From Dioscorea cayenensis subsp. rotundata (taxonomy: Eukaryota; Streptophyta; Magnoliopsida; Dioscoreales; Dioscoreaceae), in NCBI RefSeq assembly GCF_009730915.1, contig NC_052490.1, positions 31,434,625 through 31,498,624 on the forward strand: a stretch of DNA of 64,000 nucleotides, written 5' to 3'. The notes below the pieces were generated by a model that saw nothing but the letters and a program-made list of their open reading frames with translations, had not been told where the DNA came from and ran no database searches. This document shows positions 13,478-25,526 of this stretch, piece by piece (positions within the stretch are counted from its first letter, which is position 1; the number at the start of each line of letters is the position of its first letter). The position numbers and the translations under genes are program-made.

Positions 13478-13633
13478 TAATAATATCAGACCATTTTCTT
13501 TCCCATTTTTTTGGGAGTATTTAAATATGAAAAAAAACGAGGGGGAAAACGAAAAAATGAGAATAAAAATATCTCGCAAGCAACGTGATATCCACACGTT
13601 TCAATAACCTGATCCCCACCATCGTATGGATGC

Positions 13634-13639
13634 CACGTG
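13634..13639. promoter_or_regulatory. G-box (CACGTG) upstream of NYC1
   Basis: The site reads GCCACGTGTCC at 13632-13642, about 225 bp upstream of the NYC1 ATG, and is followed by further ACGT cores (CCACGTTGG near 13648, GTCACGTCG near 13661). In Arabidopsis, NYC1 is a known target of PIF and ABI5/EEL bZIP factors acting through G-box/ABRE elements in dark-, ABA- and age-induced senescence. The match of position and motif suggests conserved control. Confidence 0.6.
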
Positions 13640-13679
13640 TCCATCTGCCACGTTGGATGAGTCACGTCGCTTTTCCGTC

Positions 13680-14491
13680 CACGTTACGGTTTCCTATCTT
13701 TTTGTCTGTACGGAATTTCTTCTCGGAATTAATATTTTATTGAGTTATGTGTGTGTATACTGTATACCCTTAAGAAAAAACCTTAAATTTTAAAAAAATA
13801 TCTCAATATATTTCTTGTGGGGTATGAAAAATCTTATATTTGTTTTTTTATTTAATTTATTATTAAATGATAATGAATATATGGACTCTTTGTGGTAATT
13901 AAAGAATTTCAATTTCTTGTGGATGTGTAAATTTTGAAGTTTTTAAAGATAATTGGAAGATATAATTTTGAAGTATTTAAATAGCCGGTAAGAAAATATT
14001 TTTTTTTTGGAATAATTTCTGCAAAAACGTGGATAAAAATATATTATTATTATTATTATTTCAGTTTTATTGTTATTTATTTTTAAAAGTTTATAGTTAG
14101 AATTATATTGGTTTAGTTTAAATTTAACCTAGATGTCAATAAAAATGTTTATTTATTTATTTTCACTAGTACTTCCGGTTTTATTTGTTTTTCTCCCCTT
14201 TCTTCTCTAGTTTTCTAAAGTTTTTTCATGTACCCATGGGATATGGGTGTTAATAATTTTAATAGTTGTAAGATATATTTATATTTTTGTATGTACTAGT
14301 TGAATTGTGAACTTTGAGAATCGTGCTTCTTCTATTCAAATAACTCTAATCTAGCTCGGGAAAATAAAATTGAAATATAATTGTGTATTAATGGTGCCGT
14401 ATAATACATATATATATATATATATATAATAGGAGTTGCACATTGATCCTTTAGAGCCAGTACCTTGGATACCACAGGATCCTGAATTGCA
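13680..14491. other. AT-rich divergent spacer, NYC1 side
   Basis: This lies between the NYC1 promoter and the solo LTR. It is AT-rich with a (TAT)n run near 14041 and a (TA)n run near 14409. No gene was seen. Confidence 0.6.
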
Positions 14492-14496
14492 CTGGC

Positions 14497-15215
14497 TGTA
14501 AAGATCGCCAGAGGTCTCTACGACACTCACAAAGTCAAACAATCAAGACAACCAACCAATTAAACAATTCAATCAACCCATAATAAATCACAAACAGCAC
14601 ACACCAATTTATACGTGGAAAACCCCTTCGATGTGAAGGATAAAAACCACGTGACCGTTCAAGGAGTCCACCCTTTACTTCTCTTATTGATAAATTGAGG
14701 GCAAAAGAACCCCAAATAAGTCAACAAAGGATTCACAACCCACCAACAATTTTCAAGAACAATGAGAGATCAAGATAAAGCAAAAAAGTGTAGAAATCAC
14801 CCTAAGCTGGCATGCATTAAAAGCTGCGTTTCGACCAAACCAGAGCACCTGAGGGACGATCCGACCGTTCAAAATGAAGCCCTTCTTGTCAGGGAACAAG
14901 CTGGCCAAATTTGAGCAAAAATCGGACCACGGGAGCACCTCCGATCGTAGAGTTGATCAAAACTGCACACACAAAAACCGGGAATAACAAACCCCTCTTA
15001 AGCTCTCTCTTTTCTTCTTTGATTGCCAGTCGCCTTTTTCATGTTGTACAGCCAAAACCAAAGAATAAAAATCACCAAAAGAAGATTCTCTTGGAAACCC
15101 TAATATCAATGCCAAATGGACCCAAGAAATAAGACATAACAAGTCCAACATAAAGGCCCAACATAAACAACAAAAGCAATATGAAATATTGCAAATATGG
15201 GCTGGACCCATAACA
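14497..15215 (-). mobile_element. Solo LTR (719 bp) with 5-bp target duplication
   Basis: On the plus strand the element begins TGTAAAGATC and ends CCCATAACA, so it is bounded by TG and CA. The same 5 bp, CTGGC, flank it at 14492-14496 and 15216-15220. Read on the minus strand it starts TGTTATGGG. Toward its end it contains a block near 14610-14650 with a TTTTCCACGT core, which is typical of the 3' part of plant Copia-type LTRs. No second LTR, primer binding site or polyprotein adjoins it, so it is most simply a solo LTR left by recombination between two LTRs. Superfamily is inferred. The 169-codon minus-strand open frame overlapping it is not a gene. It lies in the NYC1 to PX-protein divergent interval. 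Confidence 0.8.
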
Positions 15216-15220
15216 CTGGC

Positions 15221-16250
15221 TTCATACGAATACATAGTCTCTGTGTGTGTATGATAACAAATCAAGTATATTTTGAAAATGAACTTCAAATTATTCTTAA
15301 ATATTCTTTCTCTTAAATTAGCTCCTCTAATTTTGTAAGAGGGTAAATATTTGAAATCATTGTAAATCAGGATCAGAATATATATATATATATATATATT
15401 TAAGATTATTCTACCAGTGAATAAAATAGGACCTCTGTATAATTGATTGATCAATGAAAAATACAAACCTCTTTCAATATATATGAATAGTTTGAATCAA
15501 TTAAGGTGTTTGTATCAACCATTGGATAGTCTAATTTTATGACATAATAGTGTTAAAAAAAAAGAGCAAATGTTTGAATTCTTCCCTCGACAGTAATGTT
15601 CCTATATTGTTCATGTAATGTACACTCGGGGTCTAGTACTGTTTAGCAGTGCTATTTATGAGTCTAGATTTGTGTCCTCTGTGGAAAAAATAGTGATTTC
15701 ACTCCTCCAAAATTATAAGACGGAGATTTTTCTAGGAGATTCGTCTAATGCACATCCGCATCTATTTATCTATTTAACAATCCATTAAATGAGGACGCTT
15801 ATAACCTATTAATAATAATAATAAAAAAAAATCTGCACGTTAGTAAAATCTTACAAAAATAGGAGTAGCCTAATCCAACTGCTCCCATAGATGTCCTTCA
15901 TCTTCTGAGGTTATCCGGGGACGTTGTATTAGCTTATATGAATGGATGCTAATGCAAGTGTTTGCGAGTCATTATATATATATATATATAATAGGTGATA
16001 AGAAGGCTTTTAAAGCTTGGGCCATAAACAGGCCCAGGTTTAATTCTGAAGGCTTAGTACTAATCTTCTTATTTTGATTTTTATTCTATCTCATAAAAAA
16101 TATATATTATATGATATTTTAAACAATCAAGTTTAAGGGTTTTAATCTCTCCAAACTTAATGGTTGAGACTTTGTGGTTTTGTTTACATTAATGTAAAAA
16201 ACAGATAAAGATTTACATTTATATGATGAAGTTGTATATTAACGATAGTT
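15221..16250. other. AT-rich spacer
   Basis: No gene was seen. It contains (TA)n runs near 15382 and 15974 and nothing else I can name. Confidence 0.5.
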
Positions 16251-16950
16251 TTTTTTATAAAAAAATAAATCACTTATATTAAATGAAAAATACAAGGATT
16301 ATAAAGAGGGAATATAATACAGAGAAAAATAAAAATAAAAATACAACTATCATCATATGGAAAAACACACACACAATATCAAAAACCATAAAAATAATGT
16401 CTCCCACTATCCTGCATAGATAGATGAGAGGCGGTTATCTCCTGAATTGAAACAAACTCTACTTTTAAAGTAAGAATAACTAGCTATCATGATGATCGAC
16501 TCTCCATGATCGCTAACATCATTCATACAGAACCCAAAATATCGAAGCTTCTCTTCACCGTGCAAATTGCATCCTCAATTTTTTTTTTTCATAAACCATA
16601 AACACCTAAAAACTAAATATTTGAAAAATTTTTATTATGTCTTTAACCGAAAGATTAAAAAATTAAATATATTTTCATTTCATTCTAATCAAATTTACCA
16701 ATAACAACATTAAAAAATAAATGTTCCAAATCTCCCTTGACAAACTCACAATCTCTAGAACAAGATAAACTCATATACTAATTTATTGCATAATGCATGA
16801 TAATAATATCATTATTTTCAAGCCAAATTAAGCTGTCTGCAAATACTTTCATTTTTAACATTTAGTCTAGAATTATTATAATTTTTTTTATAAAAAAAAA
16901 ACTATTAGTCAAGGAAAGACAGGTATAAAAAATATATTAATTATGATAAT
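16250..16950 (-). mobile_element. Degenerate LINE 3' region (probable)
   Basis: Read on the minus strand, this stretch resembles the end of a plant L1-type LINE. It has a broken zinc-knuckle-like segment (a CEFVKGDLEHLFF-like reading near 16730-16770), then a T/A-rich 3' tail with a Phe/Leu-rich frame and a terminal A-rich run near 16255. There are many stops and frameshifts. The call rests on overall resemblance, and both ends are uncertain. Confidence 0.35.
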
Positions 16951-17447
16951 TTACAGGCTTTTTATAGATAAATCCTTTTATCTGCAATTTTAGAGCACAA
17001 TTTTATTTTTCTTACATGTAATTCAAGGATTATTTTTTTCTTCAGATAATAATACAATTCAAACAATAAACAGATGTATGTGTCCATACCAGCAACAACC
17101 CCAAAACAGTTAGCGCCGGGTCTAAGCAAACTAACCATTCTATTGAGGCCGTTTCCCTCCGTTTCCCAACTGGGAATCGAAAGGGGAAGTTTCCCAGGTG
17201 GGAAACGCTGATCGTCCTTCAGGACACCTTATTCTCCAAACCAACATCGGAATCGAGAAGAAGATGCGAGCGAGAGAGAAGTCCAGTCGACGATCCACGG
17301 CGAGAAAAGCAGTCCAAGAGTGGAACCAGAGCACCTTCATCACCCTTCTCTCTTCTCTTCAATCCAATCCCTCGATCGCTTCCTCATCGATCCCCCCCTT
17401 CTCTCCCCCCTGATCCGATTGCCGCTGGCTTTGATCGGATTGGAGGG
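16951..17447 (+). promoter_or_regulatory. Promoter and 5' UTR of the PX-domain gene
   Basis: Base composition changes from AT-rich to GC-rich near 17110. The stretch 17110-17447 is probably core promoter and leader. It contains imperfect repeats around 17145-17205 built on GTTTCCC and GGGAAAC. Upstream ATGs at 17198 and 17262 start frames that end by 17413, so the leader may carry upstream ORFs. No TATA box is evident. Confidence 0.45.
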
Positions 17448-20400
17448 ATGAGCTCTGGCCGGCCGACTCTGCGGGATTTGGGGGAGGAGGCCAAGAAGCG
17501 GGTTGTTCTGCTCCTCATATGCGTTTTTGGTCTCTCCTATCTTATGTCCTGTATGCAATCCCACTCTCAATTCTCTTTGCTTGTTTTTGTAGCATACTTG
17601 CAATTCGGTTCATATGTTTGATTGCAGTGGATGGTGAAGATTTTGTAGGGTTTTGGTTTCTGGATTTTCATTGGCAATGTAGATGGATGTTGAAATGAGG
17701 GCTACTGTCAACTTGAATTTGTTGGTTTTAAACTACTTGAGCGTTATTAAATGTGTGAAAAAAATATCATTTTTTTATGATTCATGGCATTTCACAACAT
17801 GATTTCTATTTTATTTTTGAACATGTGACTTGCTTCATATTAATTAACATGGAGACAGCCATTTTTTTGGCACATTTGGTTCAATATGAGATGGTTTTTC
17901 TAGAGTATGAATTTCTATATGGTTTTATTGCTGCTTAACTGATAACATAGTGTTTTTTTTTTTTTTTTGGTTCAATATGAGATGGTTTTTCTAGAGTATC
18001 TGAGTATGAATTTCTATATGGTTTTATTGCTGTTCAACTGATAATATAGTGGTTATACTGTCACCTATTTTCCAGTAACAAGTTCCTCAGTTTGGGTTAA
18101 CCTTCCTGCCGCTGCTGCCATAATATTATTCTTTCGTTACATCTCTCTGGATTTTGATCTTCGAAGAAGGAGCTCAGTCAGCGATAAACAACCACTGGAT
18201 AATCAATCTTCACGAAAGAAATCTATAGACCTCTCCAAGTTACCCTTGGAAAGACCGAATTGGAGAGCAAAGGTGAATTCTCCTGCTGTTGAGGCAGCAC
18301 TTGAGCAATTGACAAGGCATTTAGTTTCTGAGTGGGTGACAGATCTGTGGTACTGTCGTATAACTCCTGACAAGGATGCTCCAGAAGAACTGGTCCAAAT
18401 CATCAATGGGGTACTCGGAGAGATATCAAGTCGTGCTAGAGATGTAAATCTCATTTATCTTCTCACAAGGTCAGAGTTCTGGAAAAATTTTTTAGACTCA
18501 TCTCAGATTTTCTTTAACCATCTTTAGCTTATTTCTTGATTATTATTATTATTATTATTATTCTTTTATAAGCCACATCCATTTTTAAATCCAAACTCGA
18601 GCCTATTTCTCTTTATTGTTGTTTTTTGAAAGCGATTTAGAATTCTTGAACCCAAACTTTAACTTTATTTTCCTGTGAAAATATCTGCCACTGCAGGGAT
18701 ATTATCAACTTGTTTTGCAACCATTTGGAGCTGTATCGCTCAAGTCAGGCCAAGATTGAAAAACCAGAATTGAAGAAGCTATCCATTGATTACAGAGACA
18801 TACAAATGCGGCTAATTTTGGCAGATGATGGGAAGTTGCATCCAGCTTTATTTTCTGCTGAGGCTGAGCACAAGGTAGGATCTAGTACCTGCCTGTTGAG
18901 TGTAATATCTGCTGTAACTGATAAACTCCTCTCAATTGTTTTTGGACGACATACGAGTCATATTTGTGTCATTAGTCAATAGTCATTAATTCTTCATTGA
19001 CAGTGATGATCCTCGTGTGATTTCTATTCCTTTTTGAGCCTTCTGCAGTGCTTTGTGAATTGTCACCTAGAAACAGAATAACAGATAAACAACAAGCATT
19101 TGTCTTGCAACTTATTTTGGAGCTTTCTTATTGGATGAATTAGCATCTCTTTAGGTGATCTGTGCACCACTCTTTACATTCAGAGTAAACCACCGCAGGA
19201 CTGGGATTCACAACTGCATTGGCTAGAGATTGTTCTTACCCCATTATATAAAACTAATGCAAACTATATAATATTTGGCATTTATCATTGTTATGAATGC
19301 ATAACTTTTTCTTTATTTTTTAGTGTCTTTATGTGCTCTATTTGATCGCCCATGCACTGCTACCTTGGTTTTCCAGAATGTTATTGAACATAAACTGAAA
19401 CTTCAAATCATGTTATCCTTACCTGCCCTCCTTTTTTTTTTATTGTGAGCGCACACATAAGCCTATACAAGAAAAAAAGGCATGCAATACTTTACTTTTC
19501 TAGATCTATTTAAAGTTTGGCCCGCATTACATCTTACCCAAGAAATTTTACAACTCCAGTGGCCTAGCACTGAGATGATTTATTTGCCTAAAATGCCCCA
19601 GGTTTTGCAGCAATTGATGGAAGGACTTATTTCCTTAACCTTTAAGCCTGAAGATCTGCAATGCTCTTTCTTCAGATATACAGTCAGAGAGCTTCTTGCC
19701 TGTGCTGTAATTCGGCCAGTTCTGAACCTAGCTTGCCCAAGGTAGTTGGCCTTTCCATTTCAGTTACTTTCATTATTTTTCTGTTGCTCTTATTCACTTT
19801 TAGCCTTGTCTCTCAATTTTTACACCAGAGTAATTAATGAAAAGATTGAGGCATTGGTTCTATCTGTTACTGCTAAGAAGGCGGATAAAGGAGCCAAACC
19901 TTCAGCAGAAGAGGTGCATGCAGTTAAACCAAATGGATCTTCAAAGGCAGTACCTGCTCAATTTTCTGGATTTCAAGATCGTTCGACTATTGGTGTTGAG
20001 CTTGTGCAATTTAAGCAGGAGAACTTGAGATTTGCCTCTGATGAAAGGGTTTCAAATAACATATCAACTGGTGCTAATTATACTGGTAATGTTGCTAGCA
20101 GTGAGTAGTTCCATTAATTTAAATTTGGTCTTATTGATGGTCACTCGTCATATTTGACTAACCTTTTGTGCACAAATTCTCTAGATCAGAAAGGAAAGAA
20201 TGCGGCAGCACGTAAGTCTGGTGGCGAATGGGCACAGGCATTGGATATGATTTCACAGAGAAAGACTCAAGCTCTTGCACCAGAGCATTTGGAAAATATT
20301 TGGACAAAAGGGAGAAATTACATAAAGAAGGAAACTATAAATCAGGCAGCTAAAGCCAAGCAGAATACAGTTTTAGGAATTTCTGATGCTTCACATTATC

Positions 20401-23400
20401 CTACAGTTACATCTAATTACCTGATACAAGACAAAACCGCCAAAGTCCATGTACCAAGCCAAAGCTGTTATTCCTTCCAAGCTAAAGGTTCATATTTGGA
20501 AGAACACTTGCATGTTCATCCCAATGGCAGTGGTTCATTTACGTCTGAGGTTTCATTTCATGAAGAAACAGACAACTTCAATCAGGAGGAGTTTGAAGTC
20601 AATAGTGACAGCTCTTATGCAACCGATGACGATGAGAGCAACATTGTGACTGGCCTGGGTTCTCCTGGAACAAAAGTTTGGGATAGTAAAAATAAGAAAA
20701 ATGCTTCTGTTTCCCGCATACGGCACCCTCTTGAAACTCCAGAGATCCATTTATCAAAAAAGAGTGTTAAGAATCATGTTCGCCACCCAAGAACCTCAAG
20801 AACTTTATCAGGGAGGAGAAGATCTAGGTTAAGCAATCAGAAGTTGCCTATGTGGCAGGAGGTTGAAAGAATTTCCTTCTTGTCTGGAGATGGCCAAGAT
20901 ATACTCAATTCATCCAGTAAAGATGTGAAAGCTGAGGACCTAATTGATCATTATCATATGGAATCTTGGAGTAGAATTGGTAGTGACCGAGCTGCTGCTT
21001 CTTCTTCATCTATACCATCCATTTCAACATCTGAATTTTGTGACTCATCTCTGGCATCTTCTGAAACTTCTGTATTGGCAGATTCATTTCTAAAATTGAG
21101 ATGCGAGGTAGTTCATGATAAACTCAATAAGTTTAACCTTGTCTAGCTATCTTATTATTCCATATAGTATCATTTGGTTAATGTGGTAAGTGGAAATGCA
21201 ATCTAATTTTCTTTGACAGGTATTAGGGGCCAATATTGTGAAGAGTGGTTCGGGAACCTTTGCTGTATACTCAATTGCTGTGACTGATGCAAATAATAAT
21301 TGCTGGTCCATCAAAAGAAGGTGTGTAATTAGGCAGAAAGTGATCTCTACTCTTCCTCAATAATTTTTTGGTTATGACAGGTCAAGTTTCGTCCTGTTTT
21401 GTTGAAATTAATTTTCTCTCTGATGGATAGTAAGCCAAAATTGTTTTAGGTTTCGCCATTTTGAGGAGCTACATCGTCGCCTTAAAGAATTTTCTGAATA
21501 TAATCTTTCTTTGCCCCCAAAACATTTCCTTTCATCAGGACTTGAGGTGCCTCTCATTCAAGAAAGATGTAAACTGCTGGACCAATATTTGAAGGTGATA
21601 TTTTCTTACTCAAGTACTATGCTTAACTTGAAATTAAGAAATGATAAAAAAACTGAGAAAAGAAGATATGGAGTAGGTTTTGGTTACTCATTGCACTGGA
21701 TTTGCATCCTTGAATCGTTTCTCAAATTAACTTTGTCCTTTAGCCTTTCATTTGTACTCATCTGCTGTATTGTTCTACATATCCTTAATCTGCTGTATGG
21801 AAATAAGTTTCTGTTATTATCCTTCACTGGTAACTAGATAGCCAAGTGGCTCCTTATGTTTTTAAGATGATGAGAGTGAACATTCTTTGCTTTGCAATGT
21901 TAAAATTTGTCTAGCATCCTGAATCAAACATGTGTCTGTTATTAGTTCAGCCACATGGAATAAGCTCATGAATTGCGCCTGCCTATTATGCATTTTCCTC
22001 TTGTGGTCTTTGTCTTACAAGGGCATGTGCCTTTTCCTTTTTCATTTCTCAGAAACTTCTTCAGCTTCCGACTATTTCTGGATCCATAGAGGTCTGGGAT
22101 TTCCTTAGCGTTGATTCACAGGTTAGTGTTTTGTCTTGTTTAATTGCTACTACTACTATTATTATTATTTTGTTCATCTGTTTTTATTTCTAGTGGAAGA
22201 AAACTGTTATGATGCTTCTGTACTTTGCAGACTTATATGTTTTCTGATTCTCTCTCAATCATCCAAACATTATCAGGTGAAATTGTATTTAATTTTTAAT
22301 AAGTTTTGTGATCTATCTGTACTTCAAACATCTGCTAAGTTCCTTTTACCAGATTTCGTGACTTGTTGTTACCTTGTATTTTTTATTGTAGTGCACCTGG
22401 AAGATAAGATGCATGAAAAGACTTCAAAAGATCACAATTCAAAGAATGATTTAAATGGCCAAATATTTTCCACAGTAGAAACATTGACTTCTGGCAGTGA
22501 AGATTATAAGGGCCAAAAGAACCAGGGCTACTTTGAATCGGATAATTTGAGATTGAGAAAAAAAACCTTGGACCAGACTATGGTAATGCATATTAGGAAG
22601 GAAGGAAAAGATGCAAATCAGGATTATTCTGGGAGTGACTCGGAGAATAGGTTTGAGAATTTTGCATCATCCACCCAAAAATCTGTCAAGAATTCAACAG
22701 ATACAGTAAGCAGAGCTGATGATCTACCGTATGCGTCTCAGATTGTTGAAGTTTCCGAGGAATCAATCATTCCAACTGAAGTAAGTTATATGTCAGCAGA
22801 ATGAGTGTTATTGCCTCAAGACTTCATAAGATGCATGATTAGTGTTATACATTGAACTTCACTGTACTAATCATAATATGCCTGACTGATATTTTTTTAT
22901 ACATTCCTGCATCTCTATTTAAACTTTGGCTCCAACTTATTTGGATGAAAGAAATATTATTAAGCTGTTGTCCATGCACATACTGAAGTGCCACTCTTTC
23001 ACATGCAGTGGGTGCCACCGAATCTTAGTGTTCCGATATTGGATTTGGTAGATGTAATTTTTCAGCTACAGGATGGTGGTTGGATTAGGTATGCACTAAT
23101 TTATTGTCTCTTGATCATTCCTAATTTAAGCAAAATAATTTATTATAAATCTGTTTTTAACCTTTAGGCGCCAAGCATTTTGGGTAGCCAAACAATTGCT
23201 ACAATTGGGGATGGGAGATGCTTTTGATGACTGGTTAATTCAGAAAATCCAGCTCCTGCGAAGAGGATCAGTAATTGCTTCTGCAATCAAGCGGCTTGAA
23301 CAAGTAAGCCTGAAAAGGATGATCATTTTGTTGTGACCAGGGTTGTTGTGTGGAACATATTTTGTCAGCGACCAATGCTTGAATCAAAATTATCACAGTT

Positions 23401-24590
23401 CAATCTTAGGACATTTTGCCTGAAAAACTTTGATTGCTTCTATATGTTGGACTTTTTATCATGTGCAAACTGATTTATGTATTTCCAAGAATGTTCTTTT
23501 TGTTGCTTATCAATCAAACTTTATTGAATGGTGACTAAGCTTGTTCTGGTCTAAAACTGTCAGCAGTCTCCAATTTGTCTATGTTAGGATAATTTTTATC
23601 TATTGCTTGTAACATACTGCATTTTTGTCATCAATTTCTGGAATAGATCCTCTGGCCGGACGGAATATTTTTAACTAAACATCCTAATCGCAAGCCAAGG
23701 CCTCCAGTTCCTTCACCAAAGTCAGGAAGCGATCAGAGGGAAACAAAGAACTTGTTGACTGAAGAACAACAGTTAGAGGCTGCTCGCCGTGCCAAATTTG
23801 TCCATGAGCTAATAATTGGTGAGCCCTATGTTTCTGCTGTTTTCTTTTGCTTGTAATTGCATTCCGATATGCCATCAGGTACATTTTTCCTTTAAACATG
23901 AAAATTCATTCATGTGAGAATAGTTTGCAATGCTTAATTAGAATGCTGCGATTATAAGAACAAAACCAGAACTTGATAATCTCTTCCAAATGCGGGTGTT
24001 TACCATCTATGCCAGTGTTTCCTGTTCAATTTACCTGTGTACTATCTTTACATATTGCATGAGGAAAAACAAACTGAATTCTAGGCAATTTACAGACATG
24101 AACATTCCTATCATAATTGTTGATTTCTTTGTGCAATTTTCATTTTGCTTTCCACCTTTGTAACACTGTCAATTGTACTCTTACAGATAAGGCTCCAGCA
24201 GCTCTTGTAAGTCTTGTTGGTCGAAAAGAGTATGAAAGATGCGCCCAGGATATTTACTTCTTTCTTCAGGTGATTCTCTCACCTAGAACTTGCCTTGATA
24301 TGTATAAAATAGTTTGGACGAATCACTTGTTATCATTAAAATGACTCGTGTGCAACATGCAACATTACATCTGTTGAATTCAAATCCCTTGGATTTTTTA
24401 ATGGAGAACAATGCCCTGTTTTATGGCCTGATCTAGTTTTTCTTTAATGCAGTCCTCTGTTTGTATGAAGCAACTAGCATTCGAACTGCTGGAGCTACTC
24501 CTCCTAGCTACATTCCCTGAGTTAGATGATGTTATTAGGCGCTTTCACGAAGAAAAGGAGCAGTTCGGAGGAGTTGAAGAAAATAGATGA
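17448..24590 (+). CDS. PXA-PX-nexin C domain protein (sorting-nexin-like)
   Basis: Sixteen exons: 17448..17550, 18076..18469, 18697..18874, 19602..19741, 19829..20100, 20185..21107, 21220..21320, 21450..21594, 22053..22121, 22231..22276, 22392..22780, 23009..23088, 23168..23303, 23647..23818, 24187..24269, 24453..24590. All are GT-AG and in phase, giving 1122 residues. A hydrophobic hairpin (about 20-56) should anchor it in a membrane. Then come a PXA domain (about 98-275, opening NWRAKVNSPAVEAALEQL), a long Ser-rich, probably disordered linker (about 275-660), a PX domain (about 671-795, with RRFRHFEELHRRL and a PPK turn) likely to bind phosphoinositides, a second low-complexity linker, and a nexin C domain (about 925-1085). 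This order is that of animal SNX13/14/19/25 without the RGS domain, and of uncharacterised plant proteins of about 1000 residues. A role in endosome or ER contact traffic is inferred from the family. Confidence 0.93.
17875..18052 (+). repeat. Tandem duplication in intron 1 of the PX gene
   Basis: Two near-identical copies of about 80 bp, each opening with TTTGGTTCAATATGAGATGG, lie at 17875-17953 and 17966-18052, offset by 91 bp and separated by a T run. The second copy has a short insertion after its CTAGAGTAT. It lies close to the exon 2 acceptor but does not alter it. Confidence 0.85.
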
Positions 24591-25526
24591 CGTTTTCGTT
24601 CAATCTATGTCACAGCAACGGTTACCTTCTTATTGTGAGGTTATAAGTTTGCTTGCTATCCTTGATTGAGTTGGAATCCTTACACCAGAAGATAATACAT
24701 GCATATGTAGCAAGAGTTGTCGGCTTTTATGTGGATCAGAGAAGAATTTAACAAGCTCTGCCTTTTTCCTGCATTGCTGTTATGATGGGTACTCACCCAT
24801 GGGTTGTATATCTTTTTCCTCAGTTTTGGGTAGGGGAATGCCTGCGTTCAGTATAAAGATCAGGGTGCCATTTGTATAGTCGATTGATTTTTTTTTTTTT
24901 TGGTCTGGGCTTGTTATTTGTAACAAAAAAAGAAAAAAAAAAACACAGGTTTACGAAAGGCAATTGATTGAGATAAATAACACTAGTGTCCGGAGATTTT
25001 GGCTACTATTATTTTTCGCCAATGCAACGGCATTGGCTATTTAAATTTTACGTCTAAAGTATAAAAAATATTAAATATATAATTTTATTAATTTTTCTTT
25101 GGGCCTTTTAATACATATTTTGCCACATCAATCGAATAAATTGTTTAAAATCAATGCATTTGTATAATTTAGAATATAAATAAATAGATATATAAAATTC
25201 AAAATCAAAATAAATTATTTTCATATTTTTAAATACAAAACCCAAAAACAAGAAGGTAAAGTAACAGTATTTGATTTTATTGTGAAAACATCAGTTCAAC
25301 ACTGTTTAAAAGCAATAATGGTAATCAGTCACTAGTTTTGGATGTGATTTTAGTTGAGGAGGGTGTGCGGGATGTTAGTAGTCTGTATATTTAATTTTAA
25401 AAATTTTAAATGAAGATGATATTTTGTTTTTGGGTAATTAAATAAATATATATATATATATATATTTGTTTGAAAATAAGATAAATCTCCAGCTTAGTGC
25501 AGGGTTCGCCTCTGCCGCTCGATACG
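24591..25526. other. 3' UTR of the PX gene and promoter of the GTPase gene
   Basis: Bases 24591 to about 24930 are likely 3' UTR. The rest is AT-rich spacer, including a (TA)n run at 25446-25466, 60 bp before the GTPase start. A stretch at 25288-25395 resembles one at 37167-37290 and may be a shared SINE-like repeat. No other gene was seen. Confidence 0.55.

Noticed and set aside
14957-15466. 169-codon minus-strand open frame
   Set aside because: Most of it lies inside the solo LTR and extends across its boundary and target duplication. It has no protein family signal.
25497-25526. Longer N-terminus for the GTPase from a GTG codon
   Set aside because: The ATG at 25527 is the first in-frame ATG and leaves a full transit peptide.
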